Translations under genes and position numbers: made by a program
Shown: positions 42,297 to 50,666 of the stretch, in pieces
Layout: each line of letters opens with the position of its first letter
How positions within the stretch are numbered: the stretch's first letter is position 1
Notes under the pieces: model-generated
Database searches by the model: none
Seen by the model: only the letters and a program-made list of their open reading frames with translations
Told to the model about the DNA's origin: nothing
Assembly (NCBI GenBank): GCA_020161755.1
Contig: JAIUOS010000002.1
Span: 124,001-188,000 of the forward strand
Direction of reading: 5' to 3'
DNA: 64,000 nucleotides
Source of the DNA: Actinomycetota bacterium
Lineage (GTDB): Bacteria; Actinomycetota; Actinomycetes; Propionibacteriales; Propionibacteriaceae

Positions 42297-42633
42297 CAGA
42301 CCCCCGTGCGGCCGAAACGCACTCCGGGTTGTTGTTCGGGTCAGTCAGCTGTCCACCCGCGCGCTGCGCGCACGGCGCGGCGAGCATCACCGCCGCACAC
42401 ACCCCTCGCAGACCTAGTCCGCAGTTGGATGCAGATGGGGCTGGAGGGGCAGGTGCGACGCGAGGCGTCCATTTTGCAGCTCCGAACGGGCGCCCCGGCA
42501 GGGGCACATTGGCTAGCCAGCCAACCGCCCCACCCTCCCGCGACAACGGCTCAACTGTCGCGCACAAGATGCATCCGGTCATCAGCACCCGGCGCGCGCA
42601 ATCTTTTGGAGAAGCCATGCTGGAACACAGCAG

Positions 42634-42990
42634 TCAGCGTGCCCTGACGCGATCTGGTGACGGCAGGATGGTCGGCATCTCGTCGGTGAACCAGGCGTAC
42701 TCAAGGCAGTTGATGTACCCCTGCGCATCGAGCCAAAGGAGCAACTCGCCGATCGCCTCCCCGCGCTCGTCCACGACCGTCGGAGTCGATGGCACCGGAC
42801 TCGGCACGCCTATGGCGGATGCACACTGGCCGACGACGCGGAGGTCCATCATCGTCACTGGGCCCTCGATGTATTCGACGCCGGCCACCTGGGCGAGCAG
42901 CTGCTCGCGGCCAGTGAAGTCGCCCAGATCGAGAAGCCGCTGAACCAGCCCGCGAACGGCATCGGAAGTCGGCACCTGCCCGGCAGTCAT
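42634..42990 (-). CDS. Hypothetical protein
   Basis: A 118-residue acidic, soluble protein with GREQLLAQVAGVEYIEGPV and EYAWFTDEMPTILPSPD. I do not recognise a domain. Codon use looks like a real gene, with GC-rich third positions. It has an ATG start but stands isolated between two degraded genes, so it may be a cargo remnant. Confidence 0.4.
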   Translation of the reverse strand: MTAGQVPTSDAVRGLVQRLLDLGDFTGREQLLAQVAGVEYIEGPVTMMDLRVVGQCASAIGVPSPVPSTPTVVDERGEAIGELLLWLDAQGYINCLEYAWFTDEMPTILPSPDRVRAR

Positions 42991-43083
42991 ACGACGGAGT
43001 CGAGGGCCGTCAAACGCACTGTTCTGCCGCGGACATCATGTTCGGCGTTGCCGATCTCGGGAGCTGTGCGGGGTTCGTCTGCG

Positions 43084-43844
43084 CTACTGGAGGCCGTTCA
43101 GCCCTTGGGCAACGATGGCGTCGGCGACCTTCTGCATTGCATCCTGGGTATTGGGATCCGCTGGCGTGGCTCCGTCGGGGCCGTTGAGGACCGGGCGCAG
43201 GTCGACACATTTCCCGGAGTGTTTCGCGGCGACCTGGCACGAAACCTGGTTGAAACTCCCGAACACCTTCGCTGCTTCGTCTGGCCCGCCGAGGGCGCCT
43301 GCAACCCCGCTGTCGGTGAGGTACTCGTTGCTGACTCCGACCATCCTCAGCGAGGTCGGCCGGCCGCGCCTGAGCTTGTCAACAGTGTCGGCGAGCGCAT
43401 TGAGGTTCTTCGACCAGGTCGTTTTGAGGACCGTCGGGTCGGTCGAGGATTCCAGATCGTTCATCCCCATGTCGATCACGACGATGTCTGATGCGGCGAT
43501 CGCGTTGCGTACCGGTCGCTGGTCTGGAACTCCTCCAGAAGGGAACCGGATGTGCCGCCGTTCTCAGTGAGGTCAACAAGGGTCACCTGAGTGCCGAGCG
43601 CTGATTCGTAGGCGGGCGGGAGCAACTTTGGCCACGGGGTGCAGCCGTTGCAGTGGGCGCCGTAGGGCCAGGAGTCGCCGAAGACCACAAGCGAGTGGGA
43701 GCTGGGCCCCGACGTCGCTGTTTCCGATGGCACTGGGCTGGGCGTCGCCATCGGGGGTTGTGAGGGCTGGGGCACTGCGCAACTCGTCAGCATGGCAGTC
43801 AGTGCCACCGCACCGACCACGAGGGCAACAACCCGAGGTGCCAT
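43084..43844 (-). pseudogene. SGNH/GDSL-hydrolase lipoprotein, frameshifted
   Basis: The N-terminal frame (from ATG 43844) has a lipoprotein signal ending LTSC, a Pro/Ser linker, and LVVFGDSWPYG, the block I GDS of SGNH hydrolases. The frame shifts near 43505; the other frame then continues AIAASDIVVIDMGMNDLE, block III GxND, to a normal C-terminus at 43084. The block V DxxH is not clear. Without the shift it would be a surface-anchored esterase of about 250 residues. Confidence 0.7.
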
Positions 43845-44023
43845 ACTCACTAGACTCTGCTCTGGGTCCGGCACCAGCAATGCCCAGTGTTGCTCACCCG
43901 GTGATCGACCCGACCGCCCGCTTCTGCCGCGCCGCGGACTGTTACTTCCGTCTGGGGGAAGTGCTCGTCGTGTGGGCCAGTACAGCGAGTCGGTCAGGTA
44001 TCGGCGTTTCCTTGAGTGGGTGC

Positions 44024-44072
44024 TGTGGGCGACGCTCGAAAACTGGTCAGTTCTGACGGGCGAAGAGTGAAC
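44024..44072 (+). repeat. Left terminal inverted repeat of the IS21 element
   Basis: TGTGGGCGACG at the tip, then GAAAACTGGTC and AGTGAAC, matching the right end (46108-46155) in reverse complement at most positions. It ends 14 bp before the istB stop. Confidence 0.85.
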
Positions 44073-44085
44073 GGTTGTGGGCAGC

Positions 44086-44880
44086 TTAGCCCTGGGTTTC
44101 GTTGACGGTGGTGCGGACGCTGGGCAGGCTGTCGATGCCCTTGTTGCGGAGCCGGTAGCTGGCTCCTTTGAGGGTGAGGACGTCGGCGTGGTGGACGATC
44201 CGGTCGATCATCGCGGCGGCGACGACCTGGTCTCCGAACACGCCTCCCCAGCCGGAGAACGGCAGGTTGCTGGTGAGGATCAGGCTGGCGTGCTCGTAGC
44301 GGCTGGAGACGAGTTGGAAGAACAGGTTCGCGGCGTCTTGTTCGAACGGTAGGTAGCCGACCTCGTCGACGATGATCAGCCCGTAGCGGCGCAGCTTGGC
44401 CAACTCGGCGGCGAGTTTCCCGGCGCGGTGGGCATCGGTGAGGCGGGTGACCCAGTCCGTGGCCGTGTCGAACAGGACGCGGTGACCGTGCCGGCAGGCT
44501 TGGATACCGAGCGCGATCGCCAGGTGGGTCTTGCCGGTGCCGGGAGGTCCGAGGAGCACGATGTTGCGGGCCTCGGTCAGGAAGCCGCCGCCGGCGAGCG
44601 CGGCGACCTGGTTGCGGACGGCGGGTTGGTGGTCGAAGTCGAAGTCTTCCAGGGTCTTGCGGCCACCGAACCCGGCCGATCGGATCCGCATCTCCGCACC
44701 GGAAGCGTTGCGGGCCGACACCTCACGCTCGAGGACCGCAGCGAGGTAGTCCTCGAAGCTCCAGCCGGCGTCGCGGGCCTGGTCGGCGAGCCGGCCGGCA
44801 ACATCGAGGATGCGGGGTGCTTTGAGCGCGCCGGACAGGTAGGTGAGTTGCTTGGCCGTCTCGCTGGTTGTGGTGTTCAC
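44086..44880 (-). CDS. istB: IS21 helper ATPase IstB
   Basis: A 264-residue AAA+ ATPase related to DnaC that activates the IstA transposase. Walker A is GPPGTGKTHLAIALG (about residues 110-124) and YGLIIVDEVGYLPFE (about 168) is Walker B. SNLPFSGWGGVFGD with the sensor residues follows. Length is normal. The ATG overlaps the istA stop. Confidence 0.93.
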   Translation of the reverse strand: MNTTTSETAKQLTYLSGALKAPRILDVAGRLADQARDAGWSFEDYLAAVLEREVSARNASGAEMRIRSAGFGGRKTLEDFDFDHQPAVRNQVAALAGGGFLTEARNIVLLGPPGTGKTHLAIALGIQACRHGHRVLFDTATDWVTRLTDAHRAGKLAAELAKLRRYGLIIVDEVGYLPFEQDAANLFFQLVSSRYEHASLILTSNLPFSGWGGVFGDQVVAAAMIDRIVHHADVLTLKGASYRLRNKGIDSLPSVRTTVNETQG

Positions 44881-46080
44881 CGGTCCACCTCGCTGTCGAG
44901 ACCGAACGCGCGGTCGTAGTCGGCCAGGTCACGGACCAGGTCCTCGACGGCCCGGTGGGTTCGGGGTTGTTGGAAGTCTCGTCTCAGCCGGGCGGCGGTC
45001 TCCACATGGGTCCGGTCGGTGAGGGTGAGGCCGCGGGCCCACACCCGGGGGTGGTCGGCGACCAGCCGGCCCTCGACGCGGGCCTGGACCCGTTCCAGGT
45101 CGGCGTGGACGTCGACCATCCGGCCGATCCAAGTCGGGTTGACCGAGTAGTCGTTACGGGCGATGGTCACGTAGTAGTCGCGGCCGAGCCGGACCTGTTT
45201 GTGCCATCCGGTGATCGGCGGTACCGGTGGCAGCGGCAGCATCGCGGCCCGGTCCGTATCCAGCCGGTCGACCGGCCGGGCGCCGGTGGTGCGCACCACC
45301 CGAGCGTTCGCGCCGGCCAGCCAGTCGGCGAACTGCTCGTTGAAGTCGGCCGGGGAGGCGAACTCGCGGCCGGGCATGAACGACTTCTCGAACCAGCCGT
45401 TGCGGCGTTCCACGATCCCCTTCGATTCGGGATCCCGCGGCTTCAGCAGGACCAGTTTCGTGGCCAGGGTGCCCACGAACGCCGGCACGCCCTCGGCTCG
45501 GTGCGGACCCCGCCCGATCCCACGCTCGTTGTCCCAAATCAGACGGCGCGGCACCGCCCCCAGCTGTCGGAGCAGCCGCCAGCTTCCCGAGAGCAGGTCC
45601 TCGGTCGTCTTGGTCGGGATCATCGTGGCCAGCATGAACCGGGAGTAGGCCGCGGTGATCACCAACACCGGCAACAAAGGCGGCCGTGCCGTTCTCCAAC
45701 GGGATCTTCCGCGGCGGGAACCACAGATCACACTGGGCCGAATCACCGGCCTCCCAGGACAGCCGGTCGGCCGGATCCACCGGCCTGTGCTCGGGCCGCA
45801 ACCGGGCCACGTTCTCCCGGAACCACGACTCCGACCCCTGCCAGCCGACCCGCTCGGCCAGCACACTCGCCGGCAGGTCCGGGTTCAGCTTCAACAGCGT
45901 CCGGACCCTCGGCTCGAACACCGCGAACGACGACTCCGCAGGCGCCCGCTCATACCTCGGCGGCGCCTGGGAAGTGACCGCCTTCACCACCGTGGTCCGC
46001 GAGATCCCCAACCGCCTCGCGATCGCCGCATGCGGCGTCCCCTCAGCAGCCAGCCTCCTGATCAGTGCCCAGTCCTCCAT
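44877..46080 (-). pseudogene. istA: IS21 transposase IstA, frameshifted
   Basis: The N-terminal frame (ATG 46080) gives the HTH IARRLGISRTTVVKAV and the start of the DDE domain (DSAQCDLWFPPRKIPLENG). Near 45670-45700 the reading moves to another frame, which continues PVLVITAAYSRFMLATMIP, LIWDNERGIGRG with a catalytic Asp, and KPRDPESKGIVERRNGWFEK with the catalytic Glu, to a normal end. Other IstA proteins are continuous here, so this copy is probably inactive unless the shift is a sequencing error or programmed. Confidence 0.8.
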
Positions 46081-46107
46081 CGTGATCACTCTCCGATCGT
46101 GTCGAGT

Positions 46108-46155
46108 GTTCACTTTTCACCGGCGAAACCGACCAGTTTTCAACCGTCGCCGACA
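46108..46155 (-). repeat. Right terminal inverted repeat of the IS21 element
   Basis: Read from the right it starts TGTCGGCGACGG and then has GAAAACTGGTC and AGTGAAC, in register with the left end. The direct target copy GGTGC follows at 46156-46160. Confidence 0.85.
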
Positions 46156-46173
46156 GGTGCCGGTGGTGTGCTG

Positions 46174-46842
46174 TCAAGAAGTGGTGGTTGGCTGCGGAAG
46201 TTCGCGCGTGTACCCGTCGATGATCAGCTCGAGGGTCGCGGCGAACTCGCCTGTGGTGAAGGGCCCGATTGCCTGGGCGTAGTCCAGAAGCTCGTCGGGT
46301 GGGGTGGGTGCTGCGCCAGCCGGGCCTTGGGGCCCGTTCCCCGATTGGGCTTGGTGTTGCCACAGGTGGGCGAAGGCGTACCCCACGACCAGGGCGGAGG
46401 CGGCGTGGACGAACTGGCCGGCCAGCTGTGCGGGGAAGCCGGCGTCCTTGAGGACGGCGAGCATGCCGGCGGTGTCGGAGCCGGCGGTTGCCGAGTAGGC
46501 GCCGCCACGGGCAATGAGCGGCACGGCGTGGGGGTGGCGCAGCATCAGGTCGAACAGCTGTTGCCACATGGCTGTGAGCCGTTCCTTCCAGCCGGTGGTA
46601 GCCGGGTCGATGGGCGGCAGTTCCCGCCACAGCAGGTCCGCGACCTCAGCCAGGATCGTGTCCTTATTGGGCAGGTAGCGGTACAGGGTCATCGGGGTGA
46701 CTCCAATGGCGTCGGCCAGGCCCCGCATGGTGAGTGCATCCATGCCGTGCTCGTCGATCATCGCCAAGGCGGTCGCGGTGATCTCGGGGACGCTCACCTT
46801 GTGGTCGCGCTGGCGCGCTGTCGGTCTCGATCGCTTCTCCAT
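46174..46842 (-). CDS. TetR-family regulator
   Basis: A 222-residue repressor. The HTH is LTMRGLADAIGVTPMTLYRYL, split across helices, followed by PNKDTILAEV. The C-terminal domain is of the TetR_C type with a Gly/Pro-rich insert (GNGPQGPAGAAPTPP). It is divergent from the membrane protein gene, with two abutting operators between them. It is not closely similar to the TetR at 40324, but the operators share the A-A-C-(6)-G-T-T plan. Confidence 0.87.
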   Translation of the reverse strand: MEKRSRPTARQRDHKVSVPEITATALAMIDEHGMDALTMRGLADAIGVTPMTLYRYLPNKDTILAEVADLLWRELPPIDPATTGWKERLTAMWQQLFDLMLRHPHAVPLIARGGAYSATAGSDTAGMLAVLKDAGFPAQLAGQFVHAASALVVGYAFAHLWQHQAQSGNGPQGPAGAAPTPPDELLDYAQAIGPFTTGEFAATLELIIDGYTRELPQPTTTS

Positions 46843-46881
46843 CGTGGCCTCTCCTCCTCTTGACTGCGGAATCAGCCTATC

Positions 46882-46908
46882 GTAACGTCGTTACCGTAAC
46901 AACGTTAC
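46882..46908. promoter_or_regulatory. Twin palindromic TetR operators
   Basis: GTAACGTCGTTAC (46882-46894) and GTAACAACGTTAC (46896-46908) are two 13-bp sites one base apart, directly before the AAGGAGGG of the next gene. They probably bind the divergent TetR regulator. They resemble the pair at 40958-41006 (AACGACGTT, AACAACGTT). Confidence 0.82.
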
Positions 46909-46922
46909 CCAAGGAGGGTTAC

Positions 46923-47435
46923 ATGAACGAGCAAACACTCATCTGGGGCACCTTCTGCCTCCTCGCACTCGCCGCCGCCATCCTCTGGCCCCGACTCACC
47001 CGCCGGTTCCTGGGCGGCTTCTTCATCCTGATGGCGCTCGGGGTGAACCTCGTCTACGTCCTGGTCGACCCGGCAGGCTTCGTCGGCATCGGCACCGACG
47101 CGCCGCTGCTCGGCATCTACGCCTGGGCCTTCTCCACCATCGTCGCCGTCTCGCCCGTAACCCTGGGCATCACGCTGGCCATCTACGAGCTGGCCCTGGG
47201 AACCTGCATGATCATCGGCGGACGAGCAGCCCGGTGGGGCCTCCTGGCCGGCATCGCCTTCCTGGTGGCGAGCACACCGCTGAGCACCTGGACGCTGCCC
47301 AACCTGATCCTCGCCGCGGCCCTGCTGGTCATCCTCCGCCGCGAGCCCCGCAGCGTGGCCGCCACTACTTCCGCAGGCGGAATCAGCCGCACGAACGGCG
47401 AACCGCAGGTCACCGCTGAGCGGACGGCCGCCTGA
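46923..47435 (+). CDS. Membrane protein under TetR control
   Basis: A 170-residue protein with five hydrophobic helices and a hydrophilic Thr/Ser-rich tail. I do not recognise a family. ATG 46923 follows AAGGAGGG by 4 bp. The operators lie over its promoter region. The next gene begins 1 bp after its stop. Confidence 0.6.
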   Translation: MNEQTLIWGTFCLLALAAAILWPRLTRRFLGGFFILMALGVNLVYVLVDPAGFVGIGTDAPLLGIYAWAFSTIVAVSPVTLGITLAIYELALGTCMIIGGRAARWGLLAGIAFLVASTPLSTWTLPNLILAAALLVILRREPRSVAATTSAGGISRTNGEPQVTAERTAA

Positions 47436-47436
47436 C

Positions 47437-47784
47437 ATGCTGCGCACCCTCGGCGGCGTGTTCCTCATCGTCCACGCCCTCATCACTCTCGCGGTGTGGG
47501 TCGCCCCGCTCCTGCCCGACGCCCCGTTCAACCCGGCACAGTCCTGGCTGGTTGGCGACAGCCGCAACATCGCCGCGCCCACCAGCATCCTGCTCGCCGT
47601 CGCTCTGGCCGCCACCGGCGTCGGCGTGCTGCTCGGCCAGCCCTGGTGGGCACCACTAGGGCTCGCCAGCGGCATCACCGCAGCCGCATTCGTGGTCGTC
47701 TACTTCAACCCCTGGCTCAGCCTTGCCATCGCAATCAACATCGCGATCGCTGTCACCGCCACGCAACACCTCGCTTCAGCTTGA
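47437..47784 (+). CDS. Small membrane protein, partner of the preceding gene
   Basis: A 115-residue protein with four helices (GGVFLIVHALITLAVWVAPL; SILLAVALAATGVGVLL; two more). No known motif. Tight spacing to the preceding gene suggests a two-protein membrane system controlled by TetR. Confidence 0.6.
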   Translation: MLRTLGGVFLIVHALITLAVWVAPLLPDAPFNPAQSWLVGDSRNIAAPTSILLAVALAATGVGVLLGQPWWAPLGLASGITAAAFVVVYFNPWLSLAIAINIAIAVTATQHLASA

Positions 47785-47939
47785 CCCCCCTCACGCCGCC
47801 GACCTCCCGCGCACCCGAAACACTCCCAGAACCGACAGCAGGCGCCTGCTCCCGAAAGGCCGAAGGCCAATCATCCGACTTTGCCGCGAGGCGCGCGGCC
47901 GAAGTTGTCTGTCTGCGAGCCTTGCTCGACCGTTGCGGG

Positions 47940-48081
47940 GATGGCCGCGCTAGCCCTCACCGGCGTCGTCGGGTTCCGAGCGACCTACCTCGTCCCCGAC
48001 GCCGGGGCCGGAGTGCAGCAGGAGCATTCACAGTTCGTCCGCGAGGACGGGCGCTGGCTCTTCCTCGACTCGGTCGGGTGA
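47940..48081 (+). pseudogene. C-terminal remnant of a YchJ-like (UPF0225) protein
   Basis: The last 38 residues before TGA 48079-48081 read FRATYLVPDAGAGVQQEHSQ, then FVREDGRWLFLDS, the usual end of YchJ/UPF0225 proteins. The N-terminal SEC-C zinc motif expected before it is missing, and the frame upstream has no family character. A truncated cargo remnant. Confidence 0.55.
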
Positions 48082-48082
48082 C

Positions 48083-48802
48083 TTAGCTGCCAGGCTTCAC
48101 GCGGACGGAGACGCTGGTCGTGCCTTCGTTGCGGAATTCGTAGCCGGGCAGTGCCTTGAGGACCTTGGTCCAGGTTGCCTTGCCGTGGTCCCTCGACGTC
48201 TGCCCGTAGTGCTGGCGCAGGTGGTTCGCGACGGCGCTGACTCGGGCCCAGCCCTGCTTGTCGGCGTTCTTGGCGATGGCGCCGGCCAGCATCTCGGTCA
48301 GAGTGGGTTGGGGATTCGTCGCGGTCTTCTGCTTCGCCGTGCCCGCTGTGGAGCTTGGGGTGCTGGCGCCGTTGGCGTGAATGGCGGTGAACGTGGTGCA
48401 GGCGGCCTGGAATGACGGGGCGGTGGTTGGGCGTCCGAAGCCGAGGACCTTCACGCCGCGCTCGCGCAAGTAGTGGGCCAGCGGGGTGTAGTCGCTGTCA
48501 CTTGAGACAAGCGCAAAGATCTCTGGGGCAACGGTGTGGTGGAGGTCGACGGCGTCGATCACGAGCGCGAGGTCGGTGGCGTTCTTGCCCTTCACCGGGT
48601 CGGACTGCTGGATCGCGCGGAAGCCGCGTCGGTTCAGTTCGGCGTCCCAGCTGCGCAGGCCCGTCTTGAACCAGTTGCCGTAGGCGCGGCGAATCTGAAC
48701 CTGACCCTGCTTGGCCAGCGCGGCGAGTACCTGATCCAGGCTGTCCAGTGCGGCATTGTCGGCATCGACCAGGAGGGCGATCACGGGCGGCGAGTCGGTC
48801 AC
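48083..48802 (-). CDS. NYN-domain ribonuclease-like protein with C-terminal LOTUS/OST-HTH domain
   Basis: A 239-residue protein. The N-terminal NYN (PIN-like) domain has VIALLVDADNA, KGKNATDLALVIDAVDL and IFALVSSDSDYTPLAHYLRE, giving the expected catalytic acids. After a Ser/Thr linker the C-terminal 75 residues (LTEMLAGAIAKNADKQGWAR) form an OST-HTH/LOTUS domain that binds RNA. Such proteins are common in bacteria, and RNA cleavage is presumed. It lies between the last cargo fragments and copy D of the ICE element, facing away from the ArdC operon. Confidence 0.85.
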   Translation of the reverse strand: MTDSPPVIALLVDADNAALDSLDQVLAALAKQGQVQIRRAYGNWFKTGLRSWDAELNRRGFRAIQQSDPVKGKNATDLALVIDAVDLHHTVAPEIFALVSSDSDYTPLAHYLRERGVKVLGFGRPTTAPSFQAACTTFTAIHANGASTPSSTAGTAKQKTATNPQPTLTEMLAGAIAKNADKQGWARVSAVANHLRQHYGQTSRDHGKATWTKVLKALPGYEFRNEGTTSVSVRVKPGS

Positions 48803-48894
48803 AAGCGAACAGTAGCCGTGTCGATGCCGTCAGCACGGGCTCATCAGGCTTCGGTGTGGCCGACGTTGTGCGTGTGCAAACTCGACGCCTCCCT

Positions 48895-48930
48895 CGTGAC
48901 CGCAGACGGCTCCTCGCTGCCTTCTTCATG
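48895..48930 (+). promoter_or_regulatory. ICE backbone two-block element, copy D
   Basis: CGTGACCG (48895-48902) and GCTGCCTTCTTCATG (48916-48930) at the standard spacing. In the transcript CCTTCTTC (48920-48927) and GAAGAAGG (48934-48941) would form a perfect 8-bp stem with loop ATGTGC, covering the likely ribosome site of the gene at 48951. A second block 1-like GTGGCCGAC lies at 48856-48864. Confidence 0.72.
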
Positions 48931-48950
48931 TGCGAAGAAGGGAGTCCGCG

Positions 48951-49124
48951 ATGGAACCTCCAAATGGCCGCGAGTTGACCCGCGTCCCGCTGCCCGATCG
49001 GGACCTCTTGGCCGAGCAGCTCCTGAGCGAGCTCGAGTTCGCTGTCTTGATGGCGCCGGACGATGAGCCGATCGTGCGGCTGCAGGCGATGTGGGACGAC
49101 CTGAAGCGGGGTCGGGTCCGGTGA
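48951..49124 (+). CDS. Small ICE protein upstream of ardC
   Basis: A 57-residue acidic, soluble protein (LPDRDLLAEQLLSELEFAVL). No known domain. ATG 48951 follows GAAGAAGGGAG. It overlaps the GTG of the ArdC-like gene by 4 bp, so it is probably the operon leader. Confidence 0.6.
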   Translation: MEPPNGRELTRVPLPDRDLLAEQLLSELEFAVLMAPDDEPIVRLQAMWDDLKRGRVR

Positions 49125-50203
49125 GCCGGCGGGACGCCTCGAAGGAGGACTGGCAGGCCGCGCGTCGAGAGACGCTCGAGAGGATGCACGCCGACTTGGC
49201 CACGAAGGTCGGGTCGATGGATTCGGTGGGGGAGTGGCAGGCGTGGTTGAGGTTCACGCAGAGCTTCCACCGCTACTCATTCAACAATTCCGTACTCATC
49301 TGGCTCGCCCGGCCAGACGCTACGGCGGTCGCAGGCTATCGGGCGTGGCTGGCCCGGGGGAGGCAGGTTCGGCGTGGGGAGAAGGCGATTCAGGTGTTCG
49401 CGCCGGTGACCCAGCGGGTGCCGCGGCTCGACGCAGCTGGCAACCCCGTGTACGACGCGGACGGCAAGCCGGTGACCGAGACCCGCATGGTCGGAGTGAA
49501 ACCCGCAGCCGTCTTCGATGTGAGTCAAACAGATGGCGTGCCACTGCCTCAGCAGCCGGAGGTGAAGCTGCTGAAGGGCGAAGCGCCGACCGGCTTATGG
49601 GCCTCGCTGGTGGGCTACTGCGAGTCCAAGGGCTACGCGGTCTCGCGCGGTGACTGCCAGGGCGCGAACGGGGTGACCAAGTTCGACACGAAGGAGGTGA
49701 TCGTCCGCCCGGACGTCGACGACGCCCAAGCCGTGAAGACGCTCGCGCATGAGGCTGCTCACGCAACGCTGCACGAGAGGCTGGTTGACCGGACGTGCCG
49801 CGGACTGATTGAGGTGGAAGCAGAGAGTGTCGCGTTCCTCGTCCTCGCTGCGCACCAGGTCGATAGCAGCCAGTACACGTTCAATTACGTCGCCGGCTGG
49901 GCACACCAGGCCAAGGCGCTCGACCGCGACGGGCCGAGCATCGAGGAGATCGTGCAGGCCACCGGGCAGAGGGTGATCACCGCCGCCGACCAGATCCTGA
50001 ACGTGACCCGGCCGGGCCCGACGGTCACCGAGGTTGCGGTCGGGTCGCTGGCGATGGAGATCGAACCCAAGGTCGAGCGGGCCCTGCAGCCGGTTCCGGC
50101 GATGGCTAGCGAACGGCCGGCGTCGCGTCAGCACATCCTGCCGGGCATGGACGTGCTGCCGCCGCTGTACTCACCCGATCATGGTCCGACGATCGGACGG
50201 TGA
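49121..50203 (+). CDS. ArdC-like antirestriction protein with metalloprotease domain
   Basis: A 360-residue protein. Residues 15-110 resemble the ArdC N-terminal ssDNA-binding domain (WQAWLRFTQSFHRYSFNNSV, then VAGYRAWLARGRQVRRGEKA). The second half has TLAHEAAHATLH with the HExxH zinc motif and a downstream Glu (RGLIEVEAESVAFLV), as in the ImmA/IrrE-like metallopeptidase part of ArdC. In plasmids ArdC protects incoming single-stranded DNA from restriction. It leads the coupling-protein operon, so it would be made soon after entry. GTG 49121 overlaps the small upstream gene. Confidence 0.82.
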   Translation: MSRRDASKEDWQAARRETLERMHADLATKVGSMDSVGEWQAWLRFTQSFHRYSFNNSVLIWLARPDATAVAGYRAWLARGRQVRRGEKAIQVFAPVTQRVPRLDAAGNPVYDADGKPVTETRMVGVKPAAVFDVSQTDGVPLPQQPEVKLLKGEAPTGLWASLVGYCESKGYAVSRGDCQGANGVTKFDTKEVIVRPDVDDAQAVKTLAHEAAHATLHERLVDRTCRGLIEVEAESVAFLVLAAHQVDSSQYTFNYVAGWAHQAKALDRDGPSIEEIVQATGQRVITAADQILNVTRPGPTVTEVAVGSLAMEIEPKVERALQPVPAMASERPASRQHILPGMDVLPPLYSPDHGPTIGR

Positions 50204-50207
50204 CGCG

Positions 50208-50666
50208 ATGGTCTCCCAACGCGAACGCCGCGCCGATCCGTATCCGCTGACCTGGGAGATCCCGGCGGGGATCTTCGCCGGGTCGCTGCTGGCTCTCGTC
50301 GTCGGCGTCCACCTCGGACGCGGAGCGGCGAACCTCGCCGCGGGAGCGGGCTGGGCCTGGCCTGCTCCGACCCGCCTGTTCCCCAGTGCGATCGGGGTCC
50401 TCCAAGGGGACGCGGCTGCTGGCCTCAACCGAGTCGCCCCGCTCGCCACTTCAGATGCCCTTCTGGTGTGGGTGTTCGCGGTCGAGCTGGCCGTCATGGC
50501 TGCCTACTTGGTCGTGATCTGGCTGTGCCTGCACCGCTGGGGTCCGAACCGCACCCTCGGGGTCGCATCCGTGGATGAAGCCCGCCGACTGCTCGGTCGC
50601 CAACGGCTGTACGCCGCCCGGAAGGTGATCCGGCCTGATCTGTACGGCAGGAAGGCGAAGCCATGA
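50208..50666 (+). CDS. Membrane protein ahead of the coupling protein
   Basis: A 152-residue protein with two helices (residues 19-40, IFAGSLLALVVGVHLGRGA; residues 85-110) and a basic C-terminus (RRLLGRQRLYAARKVIRPDL). Position directly before the VirD4-like gene, with which it overlaps 4 bp, suggests it supplies the membrane anchor missing from that protein. No family name is known to me. Confidence 0.65.
   Translation: MVSQRERRADPYPLTWEIPAGIFAGSLLALVVGVHLGRGAANLAAGAGWAWPAPTRLFPSAIGVLQGDAAAGLNRVAPLATSDALLVWVFAVELAVMAAYLVVIWLCLHRWGPNRTLGVASVDEARRLLGRQRLYAARKVIRPDLYGRKAKP

Larger units (their letters stand above)
44024..46155. mobile_element. IS21-family insertion sequence with exact ends
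   Basis: A 2132-bp element with terminal inverted repeats of about 48 bp. The left end starts TGTGGGCGACGCTCGAAAAC. The right end, read inward, starts TGTCGGCGACGGTTGAAAAC and both continue to a shared AGTGAAC. The direct repeat GGTGC flanks it on both sides (44019-44023 and 46156-46160), a 5-bp target duplication as expected for IS21. It carries istA and istB on the minus strand in the usual order with a 4-bp overlap. It lies 18 bp from the stop of the TetR gene on its right. The intact target duplication suggests a fairly recent insertion. Confidence 0.93.

Noticed and set aside
45660-45700. Programmed frameshift in istA
   Set aside because: IS21 IstA proteins are normally continuous at this point, and I see no convincing slippery heptamer; a mutation or sequence error is simpler.
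48856-48864. Extra full copy of the ICE element upstream of copy D
   Set aside because: Only block 1 (GTGGCCGAC) is present; there is no block 2 at the right distance.
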